NCBI GenBank assembly: GCA_036505295.1
Contig: DASXTQ010000049.1
Span: forward strand, 1 to 17,888
DNA length: 17,888 nt
Source: WS-7 sp036505295
GTDB lineage: Bacteria; Eisenbacteria; RBG-16-71-46; SZUA-252
Reading direction: 5' to 3'
Below are positions 1-6,473 of the stretch, piece by piece. The notes below the pieces were generated by a model. That model ran no database searches, was not told where the DNA came from, and saw only the letters and a list, made by a program, of their open reading frames with translations. The first letter of the stretch is position 1. Each line of letters starts with the position of its first letter. The translations under genes and the position numbers were made by a program.

Positions 1-233
1 ATGAACGCGGCGGCTACCGAAAGCGTGCGTAGCAGGGGCGCCCTGGTTATCCGGATCGTTTTCATTACCTCTCCCTTCCTCGGGGTGGCCGGACGTGAGA
101 CTCCCACCGGCTTCTCATCAAGTCCTGTGCCACCGTCTAACAGCACCGCTTCAAACGCAAATCGCCGGATCCAGGGAGCGCCGCGGTATCGTTCGCTAGA
201 CGCCTGTGTATCGTTCCGTGTTAGGGTTCGAAT
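1..233. other. Leader region without a supported gene
   Basis: I see no convincing gene here. An open frame runs from position 1 to 267 on the plus strand, but its composition is unlike the neighbouring genes, it has no recognisable domain, and it would overlap the acetyltransferase start by 34 bases. A six-base inverted repeat (CTAACA at 137-142, TGTTAG at 219-224) is present but has no clear role. I could not pick a reliable promoter for the downstream gene. Confidence 0.5.
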
Positions 234-833
234 GTGCGGACGGGCAGGCTCGTCATCCAACCGTTGACCCCGAAGCGCTGGGACGACTTCAAGCGGCTGT
301 TCGAGACGAACAGTATTTGTCGCGGCTGCTGGTGCATGTACTGGCGGCGCCGGGGACGCGAGTTTTCCGGTGGATGGGGAAGCCGGAATCGCGGCGCGTT
401 TCGGCGACTGGTGAAGAAGGGGCCGCCGCCCGGGCTCCTCGCCTACGCGAACGCGGAGCCGGTCGGCTGGTGCGCGCTGGCGCCGCGCGAGGAGTATCCA
501 AGGCTCCAGCATTCTCGGGTTCTTCACCCGGTCGACGACAAACCGGTTTGGGCGATCCCGTGCTTCTTCGTCGCGCGCGAGCATCGCGGGGCAGGGCTCA
601 CGGTGAAGCTCCTTCGCGCCGCCTCGGCCTACGCGCGCAGGCGGGGCGCCAGGCTGCTGGAGGGCTACCCGACGGACACCCGCGGGAAGCGCGCCGCCGA
701 CCCCTGGGTCTACACCGGGCTTCTTTCGGCGTTCGAGAAGGCGGGATTTCGAGAAGTCGTTCGGCGCTCGCGCAGCCGGCCCATTCTACGCCGGCGGCTT
801 TCCGGCGGGCGTCCACCGCAGCCAATGGAGTAG
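234..833 (+). CDS. GNAT family N-acetyltransferase
   Basis: Probable acetyl-CoA-dependent N-acetyltransferase of 199 residues; the substrate cannot be told. The fold is indicated by an N-terminal beta-strand (RLVIQPLTP), a central strand (VWAIPCFFV, residues 105-113), and the acetyl-CoA pyrophosphate loop REHRGAGL (115-122) followed by a helix. A further strand/helix (WVYTG...FEKAGFREV) is typical of GNAT C-termini. Near the N-terminus is a cysteine-rich stretch CRGCWCMYW (C29, C32, C34). It recurs in some GNAT subfamilies and could bind metal or be structural; that is inference. The start is GTG at 234, with no strong Shine-Dalgarno sequence. The next gene begins 3 bases after the stop, so the two are probably co-transcribed. 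Confidence 0.82.
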   Translation: MRTGRLVIQPLTPKRWDDFKRLFETNSICRGCWCMYWRRRGREFSGGWGSRNRGAFRRLVKKGPPPGLLAYANAEPVGWCALAPREEYPRLQHSRVLHPVDDKPVWAIPCFFVAREHRGAGLTVKLLRAASAYARRRGARLLEGYPTDTRGKRAADPWVYTGLLSAFEKAGFREVVRRSRSRPILRRRLSGGRPPQPME

Positions 834-836
834 CCG

Positions 837-1328
837 ATGCCGACACGCAAGGACCGAACCGGGCGGCACAGCGCCAACCCCCATGCTCCGATCGACCGCG
901 AGAGGACCGAGCCCCTGCGGCCGCCGCGAGCGCCCATCGGGCTGCCGCTCCTTCCGAGCGGGCGGATCGCGTTGCCGGCGGGGAATCCCTGCGAGGGGTG
1001 TGATCACTGCTGCCGCTACGTATCGATCCAGATCGATACCCCCCGAAGCCGGCACGATTTCGAAAACATCCGGTGGTATCTGCTCCACAAGAACGTCTCC
1101 GTCATGATCGACTGGGAAGGGGACTGGCTGATCCAGTTCGACACTCCATGCGAGTGGCTCGTCGAGGGGAGATGCACCCACTACGAGCTGCGGCCGGAGA
1201 TCTGCCGCGACTACGACCCCGCCGAATGCGAGCGCTACGCGGGACCCGGCGAGAAAGTGCTGCTGCGCACGCCCGACGATCTCGAGCGGTACCTGAACGG
1301 ACGGCGGGGGAAGAGCAAGCCGGAATGA
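837..1328 (+). CDS. YkgJ family cysteine cluster protein
   Basis: A 163-residue protein of the YkgJ/UPF0153 cysteine-cluster family, proposed to coordinate zinc or an iron-sulfur cluster; the biochemical role is not established. Eight cysteines are visible in two groups: the signature NPCEGCDHCC (C52, C55, C58, C59), then C105, C113, C123 and C131 in a segment containing RPEICRDY, the characteristic second half of the family motif. The first 45 residues are basic, Pro-rich and probably disordered. The stop overlaps the ATG of the following thioredoxin-domain gene (ATGA at 1325-1328), which indicates translational coupling. It is a cytoplasmic protein, with no signal peptide. Confidence 0.88.
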   Translation: MPTRKDRTGRHSANPHAPIDRERTEPLRPPRAPIGLPLLPSGRIALPAGNPCEGCDHCCRYVSIQIDTPRSRHDFENIRWYLLHKNVSVMIDWEGDWLIQFDTPCEWLVEGRCTHYELRPEICRDYDPAECERYAGPGEKVLLRTPDDLERYLNGRRGKSKPE

Positions 1329-3280
1329 CCACCCGCTCCAGGCCCGGTTTCCCGGTTCTCGCCGCGCTTCTCTTGATTGCGCTCGCCTTCTGCACGATGC
1401 CCGGCGCGGCCCTGGCGCAGGCTCCCGGGGACCGCGAGGGGCTGCGGAGCGGCCCGCGCGTGAAGCGCGATCACGAGATTCATTGGCGCGAATGGAGCCC
1501 GGCTGCCTTCCAGGAAGCGAAGCGGACGAAGCGGCTCGTGTTCCTGGACATCACGGCCGTCTGGTGCCACTGGTGCCACATCATGGATGAAACCTCGTAC
1601 TCCGACAGCGCCGTGATCCAGACTCTGAACAGCGAGTTCATCCCGATCCGGGTGGATGCCGACCGCCGTCCCGACGTGCGGGACCGCTACATCGCGGGTG
1701 GCTGGCCCACGACCGCGATCCTGAGCCCCGAGGGTCACGTCCTGGTCGCGCGAACCTACCTCCCACCGGGCCAGGTCAGGCAGATGCTCGGGGAAATCCG
1801 CGATCTCTACCGGAAGAACAAGGTCGATCTGGATCGGAAGCTCGCGGAGGCGGAACGCGGTGTCCGGGCGACCTGGAAGAGCGAACCGATCGATTCGGCA
1901 TCGCTCGTGCAGACGCAGGAATTGGTCGACCGGACGGTCGACGTGCTCAAGGAATCGGAGGACAAAGAGCACGGGGGATTCGGCGGGGAGCCACGGTTCC
2001 ACAACCCCGACGCGGTCTCGCTTCTCTTGCGCTTGTCGACGGCCCGCAAGGATCCGGCGTTCCGGGACATGGCGGTCCATGCCGTCGACGGGCTCCTCCA
2101 GCTTCAAGACTCCGTCTGGGGCGGTTTCTACCGTTACGCGACCCAGTCGGACTGGTCCCATCCTCACTTCGAGAAGATGCTCGACGTCAACGCGCGAGCG
2201 ATCGAGTCCTGCCTCGAGGTCAGCCGCGCGACGGGCGGCAAGAAATACCTCGATGGGGCCCGAAAGGCGGAGCGCTACGCAACCCGGTGGCTCTGGAACG
2301 AGCGCGCGGGCGGATATTTTGGGAGCCAGGACGCCGACGTTGGGAGCCGCGAGCCCTCGAAGGCGTTCACGGCGGGGGAGGATTATTACAACCTGAGCGA
2401 GATCTACCGCCGGAAGCTCGGAATCCCCGCTGTGGACTCGACCTTCTACGCCGATGCCAACGCGCGGATGGCTTCGGCGATTCTCCAGGGCGTGCTCCTC
2501 GCCGTATGGGACGAGAGCATGGTGGTCCGGCCGATCCGGGCGCTCGACCGGCTATGGGCCAAACAGCGCGCGCCGGACGGATCGCTCTACCATGCGATGG
2601 CGGGCGCTCGGGGAATCGCGCCGGGGCTTCTGGACGACCAGGTGCTCGCGGCTCTCGCATACCTGGACGCGTACGAGGTGACGGGAGGACCTCGGCATCT
2701 CACGCGGGCGCGTGCCCTCGCCGAATGGACGGCCTCCCACCTGGAGGATCGCGTGGGCGGCGGGTTCCGCTACGCACCCTTGGATACGTCGGAGTCGGGA
2801 CGGCTCCTCGCGGGCGACAAGCCGGCCGACGCGACCGTGGAAGCCGCGACGCTGTTCCTGAGGCTCTACCGGCTCGAGGAACGGGCCGAGGACCTCGCGA
2901 GGGCGGAGCGCGCGTTCGCCTACTTGCGTTCCGGCGGAACGGTGGTCATCGACCCCGCCCGCGCCCAGCTGGCGCTTTGCATGCAAGCGACACCTCTTCG
3001 GCTCGCGGTCGTGGGCGCCTCGAGCGCGGCGGCGGCGCTCAAGCGAGCGAGCTTCCGGGTCGAGGCCCCGGACAAGGTGTTGAGGTTTTATCCAAAGGGA
3101 GGGAAAGCGGCGCGCTGGGGGGACATCCAATTTCCGGCGAGCCCCGCAGCGGCGCTCTACGTCTGCGGCGATCACGCGTGCGCGCCTCCGATCACGGAGC
3201 CGAGCCGCGTCGCGGAGCAAGTGAGCGCGTTTCTCAGGGCCGGGGCTGGACCTCCCGCACGAGGTCCATCGGGTCCGTGA
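1325..3280 (+). CDS. Exported thioredoxin-domain protein, SPATA20/YyaL-like (DUF255)
   Basis: A 651-residue protein with a Sec-type signal peptide (hydrophobic core about residues 9-25, likely cleavage after ALA at 29-31), so it should act in the periplasm or envelope. The N-terminal thioredoxin-like DUF255 domain carries the family hallmark WCHWCH with redox cysteines C81 and C84, followed by the GGWPTT cis-proline loop. The rest resembles the (alpha/alpha) six-hairpin glycosidase-like half of the SPATA20/YyaL family: GGFGGEPRF, HPHFEKMLD, ARAIESCLE, GGYFGSQDAD, LLDDQV. The length is close to family members of about 650-700 residues. Enzymatic activity is not established for the family. I chose the ATG at 1325 because it overlaps the ykgJ-type stop and opens the signal peptide; the frame extends farther upstream only as an artefact. 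The 3' end overlaps the convergent deacetylase gene by 47 bases. Confidence 0.87.
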   Translation: MTTRSRPGFPVLAALLLIALAFCTMPGAALAQAPGDREGLRSGPRVKRDHEIHWREWSPAAFQEAKRTKRLVFLDITAVWCHWCHIMDETSYSDSAVIQTLNSEFIPIRVDADRRPDVRDRYIAGGWPTTAILSPEGHVLVARTYLPPGQVRQMLGEIRDLYRKNKVDLDRKLAEAERGVRATWKSEPIDSASLVQTQELVDRTVDVLKESEDKEHGGFGGEPRFHNPDAVSLLLRLSTARKDPAFRDMAVHAVDGLLQLQDSVWGGFYRYATQSDWSHPHFEKMLDVNARAIESCLEVSRATGGKKYLDGARKAERYATRWLWNERAGGYFGSQDADVGSREPSKAFTAGEDYYNLSEIYRRKLGIPAVDSTFYADANARMASAILQGVLLAVWDESMVVRPIRALDRLWAKQRAPDGSLYHAMAGARGIAPGLLDDQVLAALAYLDAYEVTGGPRHLTRARALAEWTASHLEDRVGGGFRYAPLDTSESGRLLAGDKPADATVEAATLFLRLYRLEERAEDLARAERAFAYLRSGGTVVIDPARAQLALCMQATPLRLAVVGASSAAAALKRASFRVEAPDKVLRFYPKGGKAARWGDIQFPASPAAALYVCGDHACAPPITEPSRVAEQVSAFLRAGAGPPARGPSGP

Positions 3281-3965
3281 TCCGAAGGGGAGACGTCGCC
3301 AGGAAGGATTGGGCGTGGCGCGCGCCGATCGCCCAGCCGTGTGTCTTTGAGAGGGTCCCGATGTACTCGGCGACCTCGGGGACGGGCGACTTCGGCTTGG
3401 GCTTGTCGGGATTCTGGAATTGCGTCTTGTGGCAGGCGAGCGCTGCCATCCACTTTTCGAAATAGCGGCTCACGTCGACAGTGAACGTCGGGCGCATCCC
3501 CGGCGGGATGAAGTAGTAATAAAGCGCCTTCGCCTGATGGGGATCCCCCTCCACCGGCGCCTTCGCGAGGTGCGCGAGGTTGAACGCCTGCGCGACCAGA
3601 ATCCCGGTCTTGAAATGATCGTTGTGCCCGAGCCCCCGCCCGATCGGCAGATCGTAGTAGGGGGCGAAGAGGATCTCCGGCGTGTATTTTCGAATCACGG
3701 CGGCCACCTTGCAGCGATTCTCGAACGTGTCCTCGATCCGATTGTCGCCCAGGTCCAGATTCACCCGCACGTCGAGTTGGAGGATTTTCGCGGCCTCCAC
3801 GGATTCGCGGTCCCGCTCCTCCGGTGTGCCCCATCCCATGTCTCCGCGGGTCATGTCCACGATCCCGGTCGTGTGGCCCAGGTCCTTCATCTTGAGCAGG
3901 AGGCCCCCGGCGCCGATCTCGGCGTCGTCGGGGTGGGGCCCGAAAACGAGCACGTTGAGTTTCAT
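3234..3965 (-). CDS. bshB1: PIG-L family deacetylase, BshB1-like (bacillithiol-type N-acetyl-GlcN-malate deacetylase)
   Basis: A 243-residue zinc-dependent deacetylase of the PIG-L/LmbE fold. The metal and catalytic motif HPDD is at residues 11-14 (H11, D14), and the second motif, HNDH, at 114-117 replaces the usual HPDH. From memory of Bacillus BshB1, several stretches align well: the start GPHPDDAEIGAGG, FAPYYD, ALYYYFIPPG, the FTVDVSRYFEKWMAAL segment with KTQF after it, and a C-terminal YIGTLSK...AIGARHAQSF block. BshB1 removes the acetyl group from GlcNAc-malate in bacillithiol synthesis, or from mycothiol-like and LmbE-type substrates in related groups. No bshA or bshC is in the window, so the substrate is inferred. 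The start ATG overlaps the stop of the zinc-ribbon gene upstream (ATGA), so the two are coupled. Confidence 0.78.
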   Translation of the reverse strand: MKLNVLVFGPHPDDAEIGAGGLLLKMKDLGHTTGIVDMTRGDMGWGTPEERDRESVEAAKILQLDVRVNLDLGDNRIEDTFENRCKVAAVIRKYTPEILFAPYYDLPIGRGLGHNDHFKTGILVAQAFNLAHLAKAPVEGDPHQAKALYYYFIPPGMRPTFTVDVSRYFEKWMAALACHKTQFQNPDKPKPKSPVPEVAEYIGTLSKTHGWAIGARHAQSFLATSPLRITDPMDLVREVQPRP

Positions 3966-4267
3966 TCGGGGTCAGGCTCCTTGGTTTTGAAGAGCTGATC
4001 CAGCTTGGAGCGCGCGGTGGACGCGCGGTCCTTCCCGGTGCCCCCTTTGCCCGCTGGATTGAGGGAAAAATATTCGCAAAAGTTTCGCCGCTCGCGGTCC
4101 GTGACCCATTCGGCCTGCGGCTCGCGGCACATGTTGTGCGCGTTCCGGTCGAAATGCCGGCATTGGACGCAGGCGTGCAGGTCCCGCCCGCACGAAGGGC
4201 ACTCGGCGTCCCGGACGATCCGCATCTTGGGATCGAGCGACGTTCCGCAGAAATGGCAGGCGCTCAT
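3962..4267 (-). CDS. Small zinc-ribbon protein
   Basis: A 101-residue soluble protein with eight cysteines: CxxC pairs at C4/C7, C23/C26 and C33/C36, then C47 and C64. C4/C7 with C23/C26 makes a classic zinc ribbon (HFCGTSLD...CPSCGRDL), and C33/C36 with C47/C64 may form a second metal site. The C-terminal 30 residues are charged and probably flexible. No catalytic domain is visible and the function is unknown. A Shine-Dalgarno GGAGG lies 9 bases upstream of the ATG on the minus strand. It is the first gene of a two-gene minus-strand unit with the BshB1-like deacetylase, overlapping by 4 bases, and it is divergent from the selenothioredoxin gene. Confidence 0.75.
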   Translation of the reverse strand: MSACHFCGTSLDPKMRIVRDAECPSCGRDLHACVQCRHFDRNAHNMCREPQAEWVTDRERRNFCEYFSLNPAGKGGTGKDRASTARSKLDQLFKTKEPDPE

Positions 4268-4309
4268 CGGATGACCTCCACCGGGTACATACGCTGTTCA
4301 TGATAGGGA

Positions 4310-4327
4310 GCCCCGGCGGCGCGGGGC
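4310..4327. repeat. GC-rich inverted repeat in the divergent intergenic region
   Basis: GCCCCG (4310-4315) and CGGGGC (4322-4327) form a perfect 6-bp stem around a 6-base loop. There is no T-tract, so it is not a standard intrinsic terminator. It lies between the divergent zinc-ribbon and selenothioredoxin genes. Confidence 0.4.
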
Positions 4328-4328
4328 C

Positions 4329-4345
4329 AGCGCTTTCTAAGCGCT
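4329..4345. repeat. Perfect 7-bp inverted repeat beside the promoter
   Basis: AGCGCTT (4329-4335) and AAGCGCT (4339-4345) are perfect inverted repeats separated by TCT. The repeat ends three bases upstream of a possible -35 box. It could be an operator for a dimeric regulator or simply a hairpin; no regulator is identified. Confidence 0.45.
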
Positions 4346-4348
4346 CTC

Positions 4349-4377
4349 TTGACTTGCCGATGGGGCTGGCGGATCAT
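4349..4377 (+). promoter_or_regulatory. Possible sigma70-type promoter for the selenothioredoxin gene
   Basis: TTGACT (4349-4354) is close to the -35 consensus. After a 17-base spacer, GATCAT (4372-4377) is a weak -10 match. Placement 44 bases upstream of the ATG at 4421 is reasonable. The assignment is tentative because of the poor -10 box. Confidence 0.35.
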
Positions 4378-4420
4378 CCCTGCGGTTCGGTTCTCCCATC
4401 CAATCGGAGGCTTTGCGCCG

Positions 4421-5299
4421 ATGAGCACACGCGTTGGAGGATGGTTCGCCGGAGCGCTTGCCGTATCGGTTTTCGCCATCGGCTGCATGCAGGCGAAGAA
4501 GCCGGTCCCCGCGGGAATCGAGTGGAATCAGTCGTTCGCCGCGGCGCTGGCCGACGCGCAGGCTCATCACCGGCCCATACTCCTCGACTTCTACACAGAT
4601 TGGTGAACGTGGTGTAAGGCTCTGGAAGAGTCTACCTACGTCGATCCAACATTCATCCGCTTCTCCAAGCGGTTCACCTGCGCCAAGCTGAACGCGGAAG
4701 TCGATACCACGACGGCCGCTCGCTACCGGGCGATGGCCTATCCCACCATCATGGTGCTCAACGAGAGGGGGGAGGAGCTGGACCGCGTCGTCGGTTATTA
4801 CCGCGCGCCGGAGTTCATGTCGCAGGTCGAGGACTACCTCGCCGGACGGAACACCCTAGGCTCGATGATCGCGGAAGAGCCCGCGAAGAAGGACAGCGCG
4901 GAGTTTATCTACAGACTGGCGGACCGGTTCGCGGACCACGGGTTATTCGACGACGCACGGAAGCGATTTTTGATATTCGTCGCGCTCGACCCGAAAAACG
5001 TGTCCGGCCGGGCGGACGACGCGCTCTACCGGCTCGCGCGGATGGCTCGGAAGGAGCACGACTACGCGACCGATCGGAAGTACGCGCAGACGATCCTCGA
5101 TCGTTACCCCGACAGCGACATGATGAGGTCCGCATTTCTCGAGCTGGGCCAGGGCTACCGGAAAGACGGCCACCTCGCGAAAGCACGTACGATCTTCCTC
5201 GACTACGCCAAGCGCTTTCCGGACGACGAAGACGCCCCTTGGGCCCGCGAGCAGGCCGACAGCCTCGCCCTGCAGATCGCCCACCGCCCAGGCGCCTGA
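4421..5299 (+). CDS. Selenocysteine-containing thioredoxin-like lipoprotein with TPR domain (in-frame TGA at 4604-4606)
   Basis: One frame of 292 residues is interrupted only by TGA at codon 62. Read through as selenocysteine, the active site is DW-Sec-TWCK (Sec62, C65), in place of the CxxC of thioredoxins. The N-terminus looks like a lipoprotein signal (hydrophobic residues 8-20, candidate lipobox AIGC with C22). A thioredoxin strand ILLDFYTDW precedes the site; the cis-Pro loop AYPT (P108) and the strand IMVL follow, then GEELDRVVGY. Residues about 158-285 form TPR-like helical repeats (FADHGLFDDARKRF, ALYRLARMARKEHDY, GQGYRKDGHLAKA). It should act as a membrane-anchored envelope thiol-disulfide oxidoreductase. 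The start ATG at 4421 has GGAGG at 4406-4410. A SECIS-like stem-loop follows the TGA directly. The alternative is a Cys-to-stop nonsense mutation or sequencing error, but the downstream frame is intact and no credible restart exists: the next long ATG frame begins inside the cis-Pro motif. The YchF-like gene follows by 24 bases. Confidence 0.82.
4607..4641 (+). promoter_or_regulatory. Candidate bacterial SECIS element
   Basis: Directly after the TGA, the RNA can fold into a lower stem, 4607-4613 with 4634-4641 (7 pairs, T4637 bulged). Next comes a 5' bulge GUA (4614-4616), then an upper stem, AGGCUC (4617-4622) with GAGUCU (4628-4633), which has 6 pairs including one G-U. The apical loop is UGGAA (4623-4627). 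The loop starts 16 bases after the TGA, has G at its second position, and a U lies in the bulge. These are features I recall from E. coli fdhF-type elements that bind SelB. The bases also encode the conserved thioredoxin helix, so fold and coding overlap. I paired this by hand; no folding energy was computed. Confidence 0.72.
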
Positions 5300-5323
5300 C
5301 GGCGCCTCCCGCGCCATAGCCAC

Positions 5324-6400
5324 ATGAAGATCGGAATCCTGGGCCTTCCCCAGGCCGGCAAGACCATGCTGTTCCAGGCGCTCACCCGCGGCCAGGCCCA
5401 GGCCACCTCCTCCCGCGGCGAAAAGGTTCACCTGGGCTCGGTCTCCGTCCCCGATCGCCGGCTCGACCATTTGGGCGCGATGTACAAGCCGAAGAAGTTC
5501 ACCCCGGCCAAGGTCGACTATGTGGACGCTCCGGCCCTCGAGACGGGCGGCCGCGAACGCGGAGCGCTCGCGGCGCTCACGGCGCTTCGAGACGTGGACG
5601 CCTACGCGTTGGTCGTGCGCGCGTTCCCCGATCCGTCCGTGGCCCACGTGATGGAGACGGTCGACCCGGCGAGGGACGCGGCCTGGCTTCTGGGGGAGCT
5701 TTTGCTCGAGGACTTGGCGCTCGTGGAGCGCCGGCTCGAGCGGATCGACAAGGCGATCAAGGTTGGAAAGAAGCCCGAGGACTCAAACGAGCACGAGGCG
5801 CTCAAGCTTGCGCGCATAGCGCTCGAGGCGGAGCGGCCCGTGAGCGGCGCCGGGTTGAGCGCGGTGCAGGAGCGGAGCATCCGTGGATTCCAGCTCTTCT
5901 CGATGCGGCCCTGGATCTTCGTGGTGAACGCCGACGACGAGCAGATGAAAACCGGGGAAGCCTTGCTGATCGGGCCGCTCGTGCAGCGGTTTCCCGCGCT
6001 CCGCGCGATCGCGCTCTCGGCCAAGACCGAAGCGGAGCTGGCCTTGCTCCCCGAGGAGGAGGCCCGGGAATTCATGGGCGTTCTCGGGATCGAAGAGCCC
6101 GGCCTCACGCGGATGATCCACATCTGCTTCGACGCGCTCGGGCTCCTATCCTTTTTCACGGTCGGTCCGGACGAGGTCCGGGCGTGGACGATCCCAAAGG
6201 GGTCCACGGCGCCCCAGGCGGCCGGCGCGATCCACAGCGACCTGGAGCGAGGCTTCATCCGCGCGGAGGTGATCGGGTACGACGACTTAGCGAAGTCCCA
6301 AACCATGGCGAAAGCGCGGGAGCAGGGTCTCTTGCGCACCGAGGGCCGAGACTATAAAGTCCAGGACGGCGATATCTTGAACATCCGCTTCAGCGTATGA
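5324..6400 (+). CDS. YchF/Obg-family P-loop NTPase with C-terminal TGS domain (divergent)
   Basis: A 358-residue TRAFAC-class NTPase, close to YchF in length (about 363). The P-loop GLPQAGKT is at residues 7-14. The G3 region reads DYVDAPAL (65-72) and lacks the glycine of the usual DxxG. The base-specificity motif is NADD (202-205), where YchF has NxxE; YchF/OLA1 proteins prefer ATP. The C-terminal TGS/DUF933 domain spans about 275-357 and includes FFTVGPDEVRAWTIPKG and the typical YKVQDGDILNIRFSV end. Canonical YchF binds ribosomes and is linked to oxidative-stress control. This copy looks diverged and may be a paralogue, so I give no symbol. There is no clear Shine-Dalgarno sequence. It lies 24 bases downstream of the selenothioredoxin gene and is probably co-transcribed with it. 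Confidence 0.83.
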   Translation: MKIGILGLPQAGKTMLFQALTRGQAQATSSRGEKVHLGSVSVPDRRLDHLGAMYKPKKFTPAKVDYVDAPALETGGRERGALAALTALRDVDAYALVVRAFPDPSVAHVMETVDPARDAAWLLGELLLEDLALVERRLERIDKAIKVGKKPEDSNEHEALKLARIALEAERPVSGAGLSAVQERSIRGFQLFSMRPWIFVVNADDEQMKTGEALLIGPLVQRFPALRAIALSAKTEAELALLPEEEAREFMGVLGIEEPGLTRMIHICFDALGLLSFFTVGPDEVRAWTIPKGSTAPQAAGAIHSDLERGFIRAEVIGYDDLAKSQTMAKAREQGLLRTEGRDYKVQDGDILNIRFSV

Positions 6401-6461
6401 GGAGGAAACTCGGGCCTCCCGGCCGGCGTAATGAGGTGAAGCCTCTACCCGTACGTTCGCC

Positions 6462-6467
6462 AGGAGG
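6462..6467 (+). promoter_or_regulatory. Strong Shine-Dalgarno for the DUF4097 gene
   Basis: AGGAGG lies 6 bases before the ATG at 6474 and fixes that start. Confidence 0.75.
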
Positions 6468-6473
6468 GGAGCC

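Noticed and set aside
135..226. Integron attC-like ends (GTCTAAC ... GTTAGGG)
   Set aside because: The inner boxes are not complementary, the right end does not fit the GTTRRRY core, and the neighbouring genes are not cassette-like.
1..267. Open frame at the very start of the window
   Set aside because: No domain, atypical composition, and overlap with the better-supported acetyltransferase start.
1073..1324. Upstream extension of the thioredoxin-domain gene
   Set aside because: It is a shadow frame over the YkgJ-type gene; the signal peptide and ATGA overlap fix the start at 1325.
4421..4606. A 61-residue small lipoprotein ending at the TGA, with a separate gene starting at 4733
   Set aside because: The stop falls inside the thioredoxin active site and the later ATG lies within the cis-Pro motif without a ribosome site; one recoded gene explains everything.
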